64,000 bases of DNA, from NCBI RefSeq assembly GCF_016808335.1, contig NC_053142.1, forward strand, positions 50,773,992 through 50,837,991, read 5' to 3'. Origin of the DNA: Panicum virgatum. Lineage: Eukaryota > Streptophyta > Magnoliopsida > Poales > Poaceae. Below the pieces are notes generated by a model. It worked only from the letters and a program-made list of their open reading frames with translations, was not told the origin of the DNA and ran no database searches. Positions 44,954 through 56,742 of the stretch are shown here, piece by piece (positions within the stretch are counted from its first letter, which is position 1; each line of letters begins with the position of its first letter). Made by a program: the position numbers and the translations under genes.

Positions 44954-47900
44954 TAATACGAACCGGGTTGTCGAACGGACAACCCGACTCCCTGTATCGT
45001 CGTGGGACCCGCGTGTCAACTGGGTAAAAAGGAAAAAGGGAGCGGCGGCTTGGTCTACTGGGCTGAAAGCGGAAAAGGCCGACTCGGGTAGGCCCAAGAA
45101 GCTCGGTTCGGCTTCTCGGACCGTCTTGGCCCACGGCGGCTCAAACTTGTTGGACCGGCTCGGGTAACTGGGCTCGGCTCGGTTAATGGCTCAAGGGAAC
45201 GGGCCACGGCTCGTCGGCCCAACAAGCTTGGCTCGGCTCCGTTCTTGGGTCGACGAACGGACCGCGGGGCATTGGTGGCCCACTCCTCCTCCTCTTTCTT
45301 CTTTTCCTTCCCTTCCTTTCTTTCTCCCATGGACCGGCGGACTGGGCCGAAGGGCGGCGGCGGCGGCAGGCGAGTCTCCAGGCGGCGACGGTGCGAAGCG
45401 AAACCAGGTCTGGGCGTCTTTGGTTCGGGAGATGGTGGGGCTCTGGCGGTCAGGAAGCATGCAGCGGCGGCTCGACAGCGGGGCTCGGCGGCGCAGGCTA
45501 CACAAGCTTGGCCCTTCCCCGCCTCGGGCAAAGCTAGGCCATGGTGGGGTTGGGTTGTGCGCGTGCGTGCGCAGGTGCAGGGCGTGTGCACGTGTGTGGA
45601 CAAAGCGCCCATGGCGTGGCATGTGCGTGCGCACGCGGCGCAACGCAACGCGGCCACGGCGAGGCGGCAAGGCTGGGCACGGTCAAGCGCGCGGGGCTCC
45701 AGTGTTCAGGGCCCGCGGTGGCGACGGCGAGACGTCACACGGGAGCGTGGGTAACCGTGGCGGAGCAAGGCGTGGACAGGCGGCGCAGCGGCGAGCTAAC
45801 GGCGGCGAGGTCGACGTGGTGCACGGACGAGGCACGGCCACGGAATGCGGGTGCGCGTGTACGGCCGAGGCGACGTCGTGTGATGTGCGCGTGAACAAGG
45901 CCGCGGCGTGGTCTGGGTGTGTGCTCTCACGGCACGGCGTGTCGTGGCCATGGCGAGGCAGCCGTGCGTGGGCGAGGCGGGTCAGAGGCTCGGCGCGTGG
46001 CTGGGTGTGGGCGCGCGCAGACCGGTGGTGGCCTCGCATGCGCGGTGCGTTGTGCGCGGTCACTTCGGCATGGCCGAAGCCGAGGCGAGGTGGGGCGGTC
46101 ATGGAGGCCCGGCTCGGTCAGCGCCAAGGCAAGGCAAGGGCCTGCGCTTGGGCACTAGAGCGCACGCGCACGCACGCGACACACGCATGGCGTGGCCGCC
46201 GCGGCGGCGATGGGCAACAGCGGCGGGACTGGCAGAGGGCTCCTGCAAACGAGGCACACAAAAGGGACGATGCCGTGGCGAGGCGCTGCCGTGGCAGGTC
46301 GACGCAGTGCAGTGCCGCGTAGCTACGCTGATGGAGTCGTACGGGGCGCAGGCTCGACGAAACTCCGGTGGGCGACGGCGTCGTCCTCCTCTCTTTCTTC
46401 TTCTCCTCTCCTTGCCCTTCCTTTGCTTCTCTTCTCTCCTTGGCGGCGGCTGGGAAGGGGAAAATGCCCCGAGGGCTAAGGTTTGGAGGCTGCGGCGAGG
46501 GCGTTTTATAGGAGCGCGGCTAGGGTTGGAGGCTCCTGGGCGGCCCGGACACCGAGGGTGTGGATGGGACGCGCGCGCCGGGGCTGGGACGCGTGGCGGC
46601 ATCCGGAGCTCGCGTGGCAGGGACTTGGCAGGCAAGCAAGGGGACAGGACATGCAGCCTTTCCAGCGGACATCGCGGCACGGCGACCGGGTGGTTGCGGA
46701 GCTTTGTCGCGAGGCGAGGACAGGCGCGCGCGCGGGTGGTTGAGGCCGCGGCGGCGTCCGCGCGGTGGAGGCGAGGCGGAGGAGAAAGGGGAACAGGGGG
46801 GCCGCTGACCGGTGGGGCCAGGGCGGCAGTGGCACAGAGCGGGTGAAGCGGTGTGCGGTACTCGCGAGCTGGGCCGGGCGAGCGGCTCAGGGAGAAGGTG
46901 AGGGCGCCGGTTGGGCTGGCTGGCTTGCGGGCCGTCCGCGGTGAGCAGGCCGATCGGGCGTAGGGGTGGGCGTTCGGGTTACCCGAAATATTCGGGTCGG
47001 ATTTTTCGGGTTTTCAAAAATTCGGGTTTTGAAAATTGAAACCCGAAAATTACTTGGAAAAAAGAAAACCCGACAATTCGGGTACCCGTAATTTCGGGTT
47101 CGGGTTCAGGTAACCCCGAATTACCCGAAATTAACGAGCCGGCGAGCTGCTTGCCGTGATGTCACTGGCGTCCTGGTTCTAGAATGAGGTTTTAGAGGAA
47201 AAAAATAACCAAATACAATGAAAAGGAATCCAAAATCAATCACCGAGACACCATGCTGTTCCTTCCGTCTAGCCACACAAAGATCCAATCATATAAAAAT
47301 ATCCAAAATCAATCACCGTTGTCGTGTGGTAATCGGATTAGCAAAGGCAAAAGAGGCTGATGCATGTCATGAATTCACGAGGTGCAAGGCTGCAAGCTGC
47401 AGCGCAAGAAGCCGGCAAGCCGCATGCCTATCTGGAGCTGCTAAAATCCGCTGCTATCCAGAGGAGCCCTTTGCCCCCTGCACGCTCGCACCTGATTGCA
47501 GCGCCGCCGGGCTCCGGATGCTGATGGCGACGGGGAAGAGGCCTCGCTGCAGCAGCTCGCTGAGATGGGTGGAGGCGAGGACAGCGACGCCGCCGGTCGG
47601 TGGGTGCAGGTTTTGGCGTCGCTCCTAGATCCGCCGTCACAGGGGCGATGGGCGCTGGTGGGCGACTCGCGACTGGTGCTCGGGGTAGTGGCGGCGTGAC
47701 TGCGTGGTTGGGGACTGGGGGTGCCGGGGTGGGGCGTAGGTTAGGGTTAAGAGGATTCATGGGCTGGGCTGGGCTGATTTCATACAATGAATAAACACAT
47801 CTATGGGCTGGGCTGATTTCGGGTAGTTCGGGTAATTCGGATACCGTAGCCCAATACCCGAACTACCCGTAATAATTTCGGGTACCGTGGGTTAGAACCC

Positions 47901-48410
47901 GAATTGGGATTCGGGTTTTTCGGGTTCGGGTTTTCCGGGTTCGGGCTCGGGTTTTTCGGGTTCGGGCTTCGGGTTTCGGGTATTTTGCCCAGCCATATCG
48001 GGCGGATCGGGCTGGTGAACAGGGCAGGCCGGCGTGCGCAGGGTTTAGCAGGCCAGGCTAGGTGGGGTTTGGGCTGGCTAAAGGGTTTTAGCCCAGGTTA
48101 GAGTTAGGGATAGTTAGCCTTTAGTTTTAATTTGAATTGGCTTAATTCAGAATTAAAACTCACACAACTCAAACAAAAATTATTCAAAACCGAATTTAAA
48201 CAAGGTAGATTCAATTAAGCTCCAACTCCAAATATAGCACACTAACATTTATATCCTTATATTTGTTTTGCTTTTAATTTACTAGGAATTTAAGATGGAG
48301 GAGAGTTCAACCTTATGTTGTTTCTACCTATTAGCACATGCACACAAAAAGTTTTTGAAATATCACATTTTTGCACTATATAACATTCCGCAAAAATACG
48401 AGATGTTACA
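44954..48410 (-). mobile_element. Probable solo LTR of a gypsy-type element, interrupted by a hAT element
   Basis: On the minus strand it starts TGTAACATCTCG (48410), a common plant gypsy LTR start. The left border is set where CATGA (44949-44953) repeats CATGA at 48411-48415; the terminal bases there are TA rather than TG, consistent with one transition. Net length without the hAT insertion is about 2.4 kb. The interior is GC-rich with long open frames (for example 45186-46322 plus) that have no family motif. No internal retrotransposon region is attached. Confidence 0.5.
46961..47996. mobile_element. Non-autonomous hAT element with CGGGTTTCGGG arrays
   Basis: 1036 bp between perfect ATCGGGCG 8-mers (46953-46960 and 47997-48004). 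It starts TAGGGGTGGGCGTTCGGG and ends TTTGCCCAGCCAT. Both ends contain dense TTCGGGT/ACCCGAA motifs. No transposase ORF. Confidence 0.92.
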
Positions 48411-48459
48411 CATGAAACATGACATGGAAAAGTAAAAAGAAAAAAAAGACAAAACTCTC
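48411..48459. other. Short spacer, probable 3' UTR of the receptor kinase
   Basis: A/T-rich, directly downstream of the receptor-kinase stop on the minus strand. Confidence 0.4.
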
Positions 48460-50971
48460 TTATTCAATCTTGAGCTGAGGAATTAAAGGTGAGGACTCCA
48501 TGTAGCAATCTGCAGGGTCAGGCAGCGCCTCAACCCGCGTCTGACTGGTCTCCAGCCTCTGCACAACCTGGTGCATAGTCGGCCGCAGCAACGGGTTTGG
48601 CTCGATGCACCAGAGCGCCACGCGCGCAAAGCGCTCTACCCTCTCCATGTCCTCAACGGTGTCAACATCCGCGTCGCCGCGCAGCATCAGCTCTGTCCTC
48701 CGTGCGCTCACCAGCTGCGCCGCCCAGCCAAACAACGTGACCGTCTCGTCTTCCTCCTCCGCGCGCTGCGGCAGATCAGGCGTCACCGGTTCATGGCACT
48801 TCCGGCAGCAGATCATCTCCAGCAACACGACACCAAAGCTGTACGCATCCACCTTGGTGTCGACGCGCGAGTTGCTGTGGAGCCACTCGGGCGCAATGTA
48901 CCCTCTGGTGCCCCTAACATGGGTTACCGTGGTGTGCACCTGCTGGCTCCCCAACAGCTTGGAGATCCCGAAGTCGGTGATCTTGGGGACGCCATGGTCG
49001 TCCAGCAGGATGTTGTCTGGCTTTATATCGCAGTGGATAATTGGCGCGATGCAGCCATCGTGGAGGTACTCGAGCCCTCGGGCGATGGCGAGCGCAGCCT
49101 CGGCGCGGCAGCGCCATGGCGGCCGCTTCTCGGGGTTGAAGAGGAAGCTGCGGAGTGACCCACCTGACATGAACTCGAATACAAGCATCCGGTGGTTGCC
49201 TTCTTTGCAGTAGCCGATCATACGGACCAAGTTCCGGTGGTGGATCTGCCCGATGGACTGCACCTCGTTTGTGAACTCCTGCTCACTGTACTCGTTCGAG
49301 CTGATGAGCTTCTTCACCGCGATGGGATGTGGCTGTGGTGATGATCTTATCGTTCCTTTGTAGACCTCACCGAAGCTACCTTTGCCCAGTAGTTTCTGGA
49401 AGCCATTGGTGGCTTCATGTAGCTCCTTCCAGCTGAATGATCTCACGCTCGGACTCAACAGCCGCTGTCTCTCTGTTCTTGGCGACACAATGCTGTGCCA
49501 CGAGGCCGCCGATGGCAATGACCAAAAGAATGGCCAAGGAAATGGCGATAACCTTGTAGGCCAATGCGTTTCTCGTCCTTGATGTCGAGGATATCACCTG
49601 AGAATTCGTTGTCCGCACCTTGATCAGGGCCTTCGTCGTGACACCGTTTGCTCGCAAGCCGTTGGTGAGCACCGCCACCTCCGCACAGTCAGATCCGCCG
49701 ATCATCAACGCGGCGGCGCAGAAGCAGTCGCTGAGGCAGTACTCCCGGCACTGCTCCTCCGTCACCGATGAGAACTTCTTGTAGTATATCGAGGCCTCCC
49801 AGGTGGTGTTGAGCAGCTCCACCAGGGTGAACTCGTCGGAGCTGTTCTCCCCGTCGCAGCTCTGCGGCTCGAACGCCGGCGTGCAGCCGCTGTCCCTGTG
49901 CTGCTCGTCGGCGTAAGTGTACCCGCTCGGGCACACGCAGTTGAGCCTGTCCCTTGAACTCGACGTCGGCGCGGAGAGGCAGTACGACCCCGGGCCGCAC
50001 ATGCCCTGCAACCCGGACGTCCACTTGTTGCAGCCGTCATCAGGGAACGCACCAGAGACAGTCCAAGACGTGTTGCCCGTGCCGCCGTCCTTGGGACGGA
50101 TGTAGGTTCGGACGATACCGTCGGGGTCCATCCTGGCGAACTGGAAGTATTCGCCGGCGGCGAAGCTCGCCACCGGCTTGATCAAGCTGGAGATGGTGCC
50201 GTTGTGGAGGGTGTAGTTGAGGCGGCCCCGGTCGTCGAAGGTGACCGTCGTGTTGCCGTCGGGGCTGTTGGTGTACGCCTGCCAGTAGGCGTTGGGGGGC
50301 TCGTTGCCCTTGAGGAGGTCGACGTAGAGGACGACGTTGCCGTCCCTCTGGACGCCCATGCTGAACCGGCCGGTGGTGAACTCGGCGTCGGCGCGCTTGG
50401 CGAAGACCTTGCCTTCGGACCGGGCTAGGTCGTAGACCAAGGACTGGCCGGGAAGGAGCGTGTCCGTCGGGTACCAGAAGCTCTCCCACAGCACTTGGCT
50501 GCCGGAGTCGCTCAGGAACTGGAGGTTGCCGGAGTCGCGGAGCGCGAGCACCGATCCACGCTCGAGGGTCGGCGGCGTCCACAGCACTTGGTTGCCGCCG
50601 TCGGTGAGCGTGAGCTGGCCGTCGGCCGTGACGCTCAGGACAGACTGCGCCGTGGCGTTGGTCGTGGCCCCGGAGGGCGACTGTTTCGCGAACCACACCA
50701 CGGACTCCGGCTCCGACTGCGGCTGGGAGGAGTCGCCGCCGCCGAAGCGGAACCACGTGGCGAGGAGGAACTTGGTCGGGTCGGAGGTGAATGCGCGGAA
50801 GCCGAAGGCGAAGCCGCCGGACGGGCTGGTGATGTAGTCTGGCGGCGCCATGGTGGCTCCCGCGGTCTGGTTGGTCCGCGCCGCCACGGCCAATTGCAGT
50901 AGCACCAGCAATGGCACGGCAAGAAAGGGAACGCGGGTGACGGGAGCATAGCAGCAGAGCACCGGCGCCAT
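48460..50971 (-). pseudogene. G-type lectin receptor-like Ser/Thr kinase (LecRK), frameshifted
   Basis: Intronless. The first frame (50971-49415, 518 aa) has a signal peptide (VPFLAVPLLVLLQLAVAA), a bulb-type lectin domain (about 40-165, SPSGGFAFGFRAF, ESFWYPTDTLLPGQSLV), a Cys-rich EGF/PAN-like region (CGPGSYCLSAP, EEQCREYCLSDCFCAAALM) and a transmembrane helix (VIAISLAILLVIAIGGLVA). It then reads KNRETAAVESERE and stops. The kinase lies in the next frame (to 48460): GKGSFGEVYKG, IAVKKL, HCDIKPDNILL (non-RD type), DFG, RGTRGYIAPEW and DTKVDAYSFGVVLLEM, all intact. Homologues read RETQRLLSPSVR at the join; here GAGACAGCGG lacks two bases relative to GAGACACAGCGG (near 49466). As written, only an ectodomain with membrane anchor is made. 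Everything else looks functional, so the break is recent, allelic, or a sequence error. Confidence 0.9.
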
Positions 50972-51340
50972 GATCGCAGCTTCGTGCCGAGCGCCCGAGC
51001 AAGTGCTGTGCTGCTGTATGTGTGGCCGAGCACAAGCTTATTTTGAGCTGGCTGGCGGCCCCGACGGGCGAGCAGCGGTCGTCGCGGAGACGCGTCGTAG
51101 CAATTACTCCACCAAATGTCTTGTGACACGACGCCGAGGCCAGACTTTGGAGCTCGAAGACACGCCGAGGCAAGACTTGAGCTCGAGTCTTGACGATGGC
51201 ACGTACGGATGGCAAGACTTGAGCTCCAGTCTTGACGATGGCACGTACGGATGGAGATGGAATCAACAGAGAAAGGCGACAGGAACGTCCAAGGAAAGCC
51301 CCCATCTGGTGTGCAGACCACCTAAACAGTTGCATCATTA
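50972..51340. promoter_or_regulatory. Receptor kinase upstream region with 42-bp tandem repeat
   Basis: Two near-identical 42-bp units (51175 and 51217) containing CTTGACGATGGCACGTACGG, and a diverged third copy upstream near 51143. It sits 170-290 bp from the kinase ATG in likely promoter. No TATA box that I would defend. Confidence 0.6.
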
Positions 51341-51569
51341 GGGCCTGTTTAAGTTTCTATAGTATCTGTCACATCGAATGTTCGGACATATGTGAACATT
51401 AAATGCAGTTGAAAAAAAATAACTAATTATACAGTATAACTGATTAGCATGAGATGAATCTTTTGAGTCTAATTAGTCCATGATTGGATATTATTTGTCA
51501 AGTAAAAATGAAATGTGCTACGGTATCAAAACTAACAACTTTTTACTAAATAAACAACTAAACAGAGCC
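51341..51569. mobile_element. MITE with GGGCCTGTTTAAGTT ends
   Basis: 229 bp, preceded by TTA and followed by TAA; left GGGCCTGTTTAAGTTTC, right CAACTAAACAGAGCC. Same family as 10759-11100 (internal GATGAATCTTTTGAGTCTAA and TCCATGATTGG). Confidence 0.75.
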
Positions 51570-51614
51570 TAAGTTACGTGATAACTCAGTGTTCTGCAGT
51601 CCGTTTTTCAGAAC

Positions 51615-51720
51615 CAGTCAGCGACGTGCTCTGCATGCCTACCTAGAGTCTCCGGAGAACCAGTCCGCGACGTGCTCTGCATGCCTACCTAGAGTCTCCG
51701 GAGAACCACTCAGCGACCTG
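51615..51720. repeat. 46-bp tandem repeat
   Basis: Units at 51615 and 51661, partial at 51707, each containing GCGACGTGCTCTGCATGCCT and TAGAGTCTCCGGAGAAC. Confidence 0.9.
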
Positions 51721-51734
51721 CTCTGCCCTTTAGA

Positions 51735-51905
51735 GGCCCTATTTGGTTTCCCTTCTAGAAATCAATTTTAGAAGGGAATTTTATATGCATGGCAGGCTAA
51801 ATAAAGTCTATTTGCAAAAAAAATTTATAGATGGGTGTAATATTTTGCGATGAATCTAATGATGATAATTAATCGATGATTGGCTACACTGATACTACAG
51901 TTCAA
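51735..51905. mobile_element. 5' half of a MITE related to 9607-9944
   Basis: Starts GGCCCTATTTGGTTTCCC and shares TGGGTGTAAT, GCGATGAATCTAATGATG and AATCGATGATTGGCTAC with the MITE at 9607. The right terminus is missing. Confidence 0.6.
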
Positions 51906-52636
51906 ATCCGAAAAAATGATCCTGCTTCGAAACGGCACGGTTCAAATCCCGAATCTAATAGTAACTTGTTAACCTTTGCTAGCTGCTCACTCCGCCGAAA
52001 ATGTAAATTGCTTTGACTTTTATAGATACATAGATTTTGCTATGCAACTAGATAACCATATGTCTAGATATATACTAAATCAATATTTTGAGATGGAGGG
52101 AGTACAGTGGCGAATCAAGCTGGAGGAGTGTCATGGTGCGTTTTCAACGATCCACGCTCGAGGCTCGGCGGCGTCCACAACATTTGGTAGTATTATCACC
52201 ATGACACTCCTCCAGCTCGATTATCTAGTCCATAACCATCGACATAATTACTAAGACTATGAACTAGGTAATCGAATCAGAGGAGTGTCATGGTAACACT
52301 ACTCTCACATTTCAGGACACTCCCCATCCTCTCTCTTTATAATGACTTTACTATGTCAGCAAATTTAATGCTAATGATACTCCTAAAACACTCCCATTGA
52401 TATTGACCTTAGTTGTATTAAATATAGACTAGTTATAAAATCAATTGCATAAATTGATGCTAATTCACGGGACAGATCTATTAAGTCTAATTAATTCATC
52501 ATTACAGACTAATTGGGCTTAATGGATTTGTCTCACGAATTAATCTTTATTTATGTAATTAATTTTATAATTAATCTATATTTAATACTCCTAATTAGTA
52601 TCAAACATCCCGTGACGGAGACTATTTAGTGGAAAC
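51906..52636. other. Repeat remnants: Stowaway end, hairpin, MITE fragment
   Basis: 52000-52107 ends GAGATGGAGGGAGTA, the right end of a Stowaway MITE. 52119-52216 is a hairpin with perfect 20-bp arms. 52407-52600 has AATATAGACTAGTTATAA near its left and its approximate inverse near its right, so it is a fold-back MITE remnant. No gene. Confidence 0.5.
52119..52216. repeat. Inverted repeat with perfect 20-bp arms
   Basis: Left arm GCTGGAGGAGTGTCATGGTG at 52119-52138; its exact inverse at 52197-52216; loop of 58 nt. A further GAGGAGTGTCATGGTAACAC occurs near 52270. Confidence 0.9.
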
Positions 52637-53520
52637 GGCAATCGCTGCAATCATCAATCAGGCCGACGACCGACCAACCATCGCGCCGGCTTTGATCTCA
52701 AACTAAAACCCGTGAAAACTTGTGGTCTCCTTCAACGTTGCTGGACTCGCCCTCCATGGAAATGGAGGATTTCTTTGTATGCTCTTTGTAGCCATTCTTG
52801 ACGAGCCATTCCAAAACTTGGTGTTTGGAAACTTGGCCGTTTCTGTATCTTCAAGCCGTCTCAAACCTGGTAGTGTAGTACTAAGCATGTGATCCATCCC
52901 TTGCCTGCTCGTTTGTCCATGCCATGTCTTCTAACAATCTAAGCACAGGCGAGACAACAGAAAAACAAAGGCAATTTGTTCTGCTAGCTGCAGCTGGTGG
53001 CTGGTGCTGGTTTGTTGTGAGAAAAAATTACTGCTGCCTGGCTAATGGCCGGTGCTAATTTGATGTGAGAGAAAAATACTATTGTTTCGCCGAAGAAGTA
53101 GCCAGCATCGTCGCCGGCCGCCTTGGGGCAGAATGAATCCGATTAAGATCCCTCGGCACCTCGCGCGACGCGTAGCGCCATGCCACACCGCGCCGCGGCG
53201 CCGGTCGCGTTGCGCGTCACCGCGTCGGCGACGCTGCCGCCTCCTGTACGCCCTACGCACTTGTCAGTTTTTCTATGCAATTTGACAAGACGCCAGAGGC
53301 CCGGGCGGACGCAGCGCAGCGGCGCGGCTCGCTCGACTGCCGCGAACGCTTCCGGCCACGATGAAGGCCTGTTGCTCCTGCTCGTCGTCCGCACCCGCGC
53401 GAGCAGCGCCAAGCGTCCTCGGCCGCCGCCGCGTATGGAGCCAGCGCGGCCTGCGCCTTTTGGGAGGGTGCCGAGGAGGATGGAAACGAGCACCACGGCC
53501 GCGGTCCGGTCGGAGCCGGG
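52637..53520. repeat. Segmental duplication, copy 2 (left part)
   Basis: Colinear with 41844 to about 43870, lacking both transposons of copy 1 but with a Tourist-like fragment near 52990-53090. The homology stops at 53520, where an LTR element has inserted, and resumes at 63043. Confidence 0.85.
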
Positions 53521-56500
53521 TGTTGACGTCTTTTACGGGCCAACACAAGATCGCGCTAGGTCGCGCGGCGTGAGGGGGAGCTCTTTGCAGCACCTCCTGC
53601 GTGGAGCGGTCAGACCGGTCAGAGGGACCGGTCAGACCGGTCGCCGTGCAGAACGGCAACGATCCGACGAACGCTCGCCCGGGAGGGACCCCGTCGGGGC
53701 AAGCGCACGTAGGGTTGCCCTAGGCTCGGCAGGCCAGCTAGGGCGTCCTCAAACGCCATAGAGACGAGAGAACAGCATGTCGAGGTTGGAAAAGCTAGGG
53801 TAAAGAGAAAAGGTAAAGATGATAAAAGATAAATGTATTTGATTAGTTCGATTGTGTTGTGTCTCTCAATCGGTCGTGATCCTTTATATTTATAGGGTGG
53901 GGAAGACTTACCACGCAAGAAATACTGTTTACAGATCTAAATCTATAAGTGTAGCAGCACCGCCCAAATTAAACCGGCTTAAGTGCGCTAACCATCATCT
54001 TAATATTTAATCAAGTTACTGTGCACTTAAAACGGTGTAATCTGACAGGCTGTCGGGTAAATCCCGATTAAACTACTGTACTCCATGATCACAATTACAC
54101 TAGTAGACCCGTACGAAGACGAGCACAGGTGATACCGGCATACAGAAATCTTCAAATTAATTTACAACACAGGGTTTACATAAAAGGTTTAAATACAAAC
54201 GACAGAGTTCAAAAGCACAGCGGAAGTTTAACAACTGAGTTCGAAATACAATACGGTAACCACGACGACGATAAAAGGCGAGCTCCACATCCTGCCCACC
54301 GATGTGATGCCAACCTGCCCGATCTTCACGGGGAAGACGGGGCCCACTCGACGGTCCAACCCGGAGGAAGCGGCTGTCCAATCCAGGACGCACAGACCTC
54401 CTCGAAGTCCGCGGGGACACAACCTGCTCAGAAGGGTTACAACAACAACCCTGAGTATACTAATACTCAGCAAGGCTTACCCGACTCTGGGTATACTTAG
54501 CCCATTACCTAGACATGCAAGGCTTTTTGGCTCTGGAGTTCTTTTGCTGAAAACCTGCTAGAAGTGAATCCTTACTTTCAATATTTTAGCTCCATTTAGT
54601 ACAGCGAGTATTAACTAAATTCGCCTAAACATCTAGAGCACACATGGTGGATCAGATTATTCTTCAGTAACTCACAAACTAGCCTTTTACATTACGTTTT
54701 CATTCCACTTTCTTACTACGATGTGACGCAGTGACCAAGGCTCTCATATCAGCGAGTCACGGCGAATCGATCCGATTTAACCTTGCAAGGTGGACCTAAC
54801 TCACACGACACATGTAAGCCCCGTCGGGCCACACGCGTCAACTGTTTCCATCATTACCACGACATCTGAACCACGCCTGCTAAAACCCAGGTGATGGACC
54901 CTCTCGGTGAACTCCCAGAGAACCCGAAGGTGGCATCCTATCCAACACCCGACAACTTCCACGCCCAGCGTCGCATGTCGGAATTCAAACTATCGTTGTA
55001 AAGCGGTACACAGCTTACCGGTTTCGACTACCTCCTACTTCCGGCATGTGGTTAGTACTGTTCAATCCTCAGTCATCAGGGCCAACAACGGTACGGTCCT
55101 CAATCGACACAGGCGGAAGTTCATTTTCTCATCTATTCCATTTCTATACTCCAAACCATTTCCGCCCGGTCTCCAATTCTATTTTCCTCTTTGGTTCAAC
55201 CTGCAGCAACTTTGCCAAAAAAACAAGGACTTAAAACACGCGAGTGACAGGAAATCACTCGACTTCTACCGAAAACCTATTTAGCAGAGCATTTCTATCG
55301 ACATCTGCATACTAGTATAGACTCACGGGTACCTAGGGAAAACATGCATACTATGGTTCCATACAACTCCTAGAATATAAATGCACAAATACTTAATTAA
55401 ACATTAATATACTTAATTTTTGGGTTATGCTCCGGGGCTTGACTTGCAGGTCAGCGGGGTTAACGAGGTCTTCTGGAGCGTGCTCAATGGCGTCCTCCTG
55501 CTGCTCTCCCGCTTGCGGCTCTTGGATCGGCTCGGCGATCAACTCGTAGGCGACTTCGTTCGCGGCATCTACACGAATAAAAATATGCCATGCAACAGTT
55601 AGGACACAGTGCGACACACGAGTGCTCAAGATGCGATGCAATGTGATATAATGCAAAATGAGCCACAATCAAGACCGACCAACAATAATTGAGTAATCAC
55701 AACAAGGCTAAAACTGAAAGGGTGTGGGTGCTGATGATTGGTTTCAAGACTTCAAAAATATTTTTGCCTGAAGTGTTTCCTTCAAAACAACAACTACTAA
55801 ACTTGCTTAGGGTAGCATGGATTAAAACAGAGGCTTGCTTTGCTAAGGTTACACATGCATGAAACAAAAAAACAAATAACCACAAGTATAAACGAAAAGT
55901 GCTGCTAGAAGCCAAATAAAAGTAAAGATTTGACTTGCAGATGTGATCTAGCAACAAGAATTTATCCAAAATAATATGATTTTGATAAAGCATGCCATAC
56001 AAATTTTCCCAACATTTATTGACGATCGAAAGCATTTATTTTAACCCTAGATAAGAAATTAATCAAGAATAGATCCACAATCAAGCACATAGGCTATGCA
56101 CCTGAAAATTTTCCAGTGGACTACACATACAAAGAGTAATCTATTGGATAAAAAAATTCATAAATTTTTGAGCAACGGAACAACCGGTAATAATTAAACT
56201 AGCTTAAACACAAACTGAATTTTCATCAGGGGCAAAAGTGATAATTCACAGGCACAAGTATTTTTCCTCAGAAGTTTTTGATTTTAGAAACCTAACAAAA
56301 TTGGGTTTGTATTTTTAGGATTTTCCTGCGATTTACTATGCAATTATGAATTATCAGCCGAAATAAAGAAATAAAATTGAAAAACATAAAAGATAAAGGA
56401 GGGCGCTGACAGCCGGGCCCCACTTGCCAGTGGGCGCCGGCCCAGCTCCTCACCCCTCCCCTGCTTTCGGTCGCACGCGCGGCCAGCGGCTCTGGTCGGC

Positions 56501-56742
56501 GCAGCCCGCGGCGGCGCTCCCCGCCGGCGGTGGCCGGCCGGCGGCCCGCGGGGAGGCGCAGAGGGGGGAGGGGGCGCGGCAGCCCGCGGCGGCGCAGGGC
56601 AGCACGCGCGGCGGAGGCGGCGTTCCGGCCCGGCCAGGGCCGCCCGGCGGCAGAGGCGGGGGACGCCACGGACAGGGGGTCCGGGCGGACTTGGGGCGCG
56701 CGATAGCGGCGCGCAGCCCCGCACAGGGAGGCCCGGCGACGC

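Noticed and set aside
45186..46846. ORFs up to 378 codons
   Set aside because: Inside an LTR-like block; low-complexity Arg/Gly/Ala translation with several overlapping frames.
50040..51338. 432-codon ORF on the minus strand
   Set aside because: Out-of-frame shadow of the receptor kinase ectodomain; the true frame shows signal peptide and lectin motifs.
51930..51960. tRNA-like GGTTCAAATCCCGAATC
   Set aside because: Resembles a T-arm but no acceptor stem, D-arm or anticodon arm fits around it.
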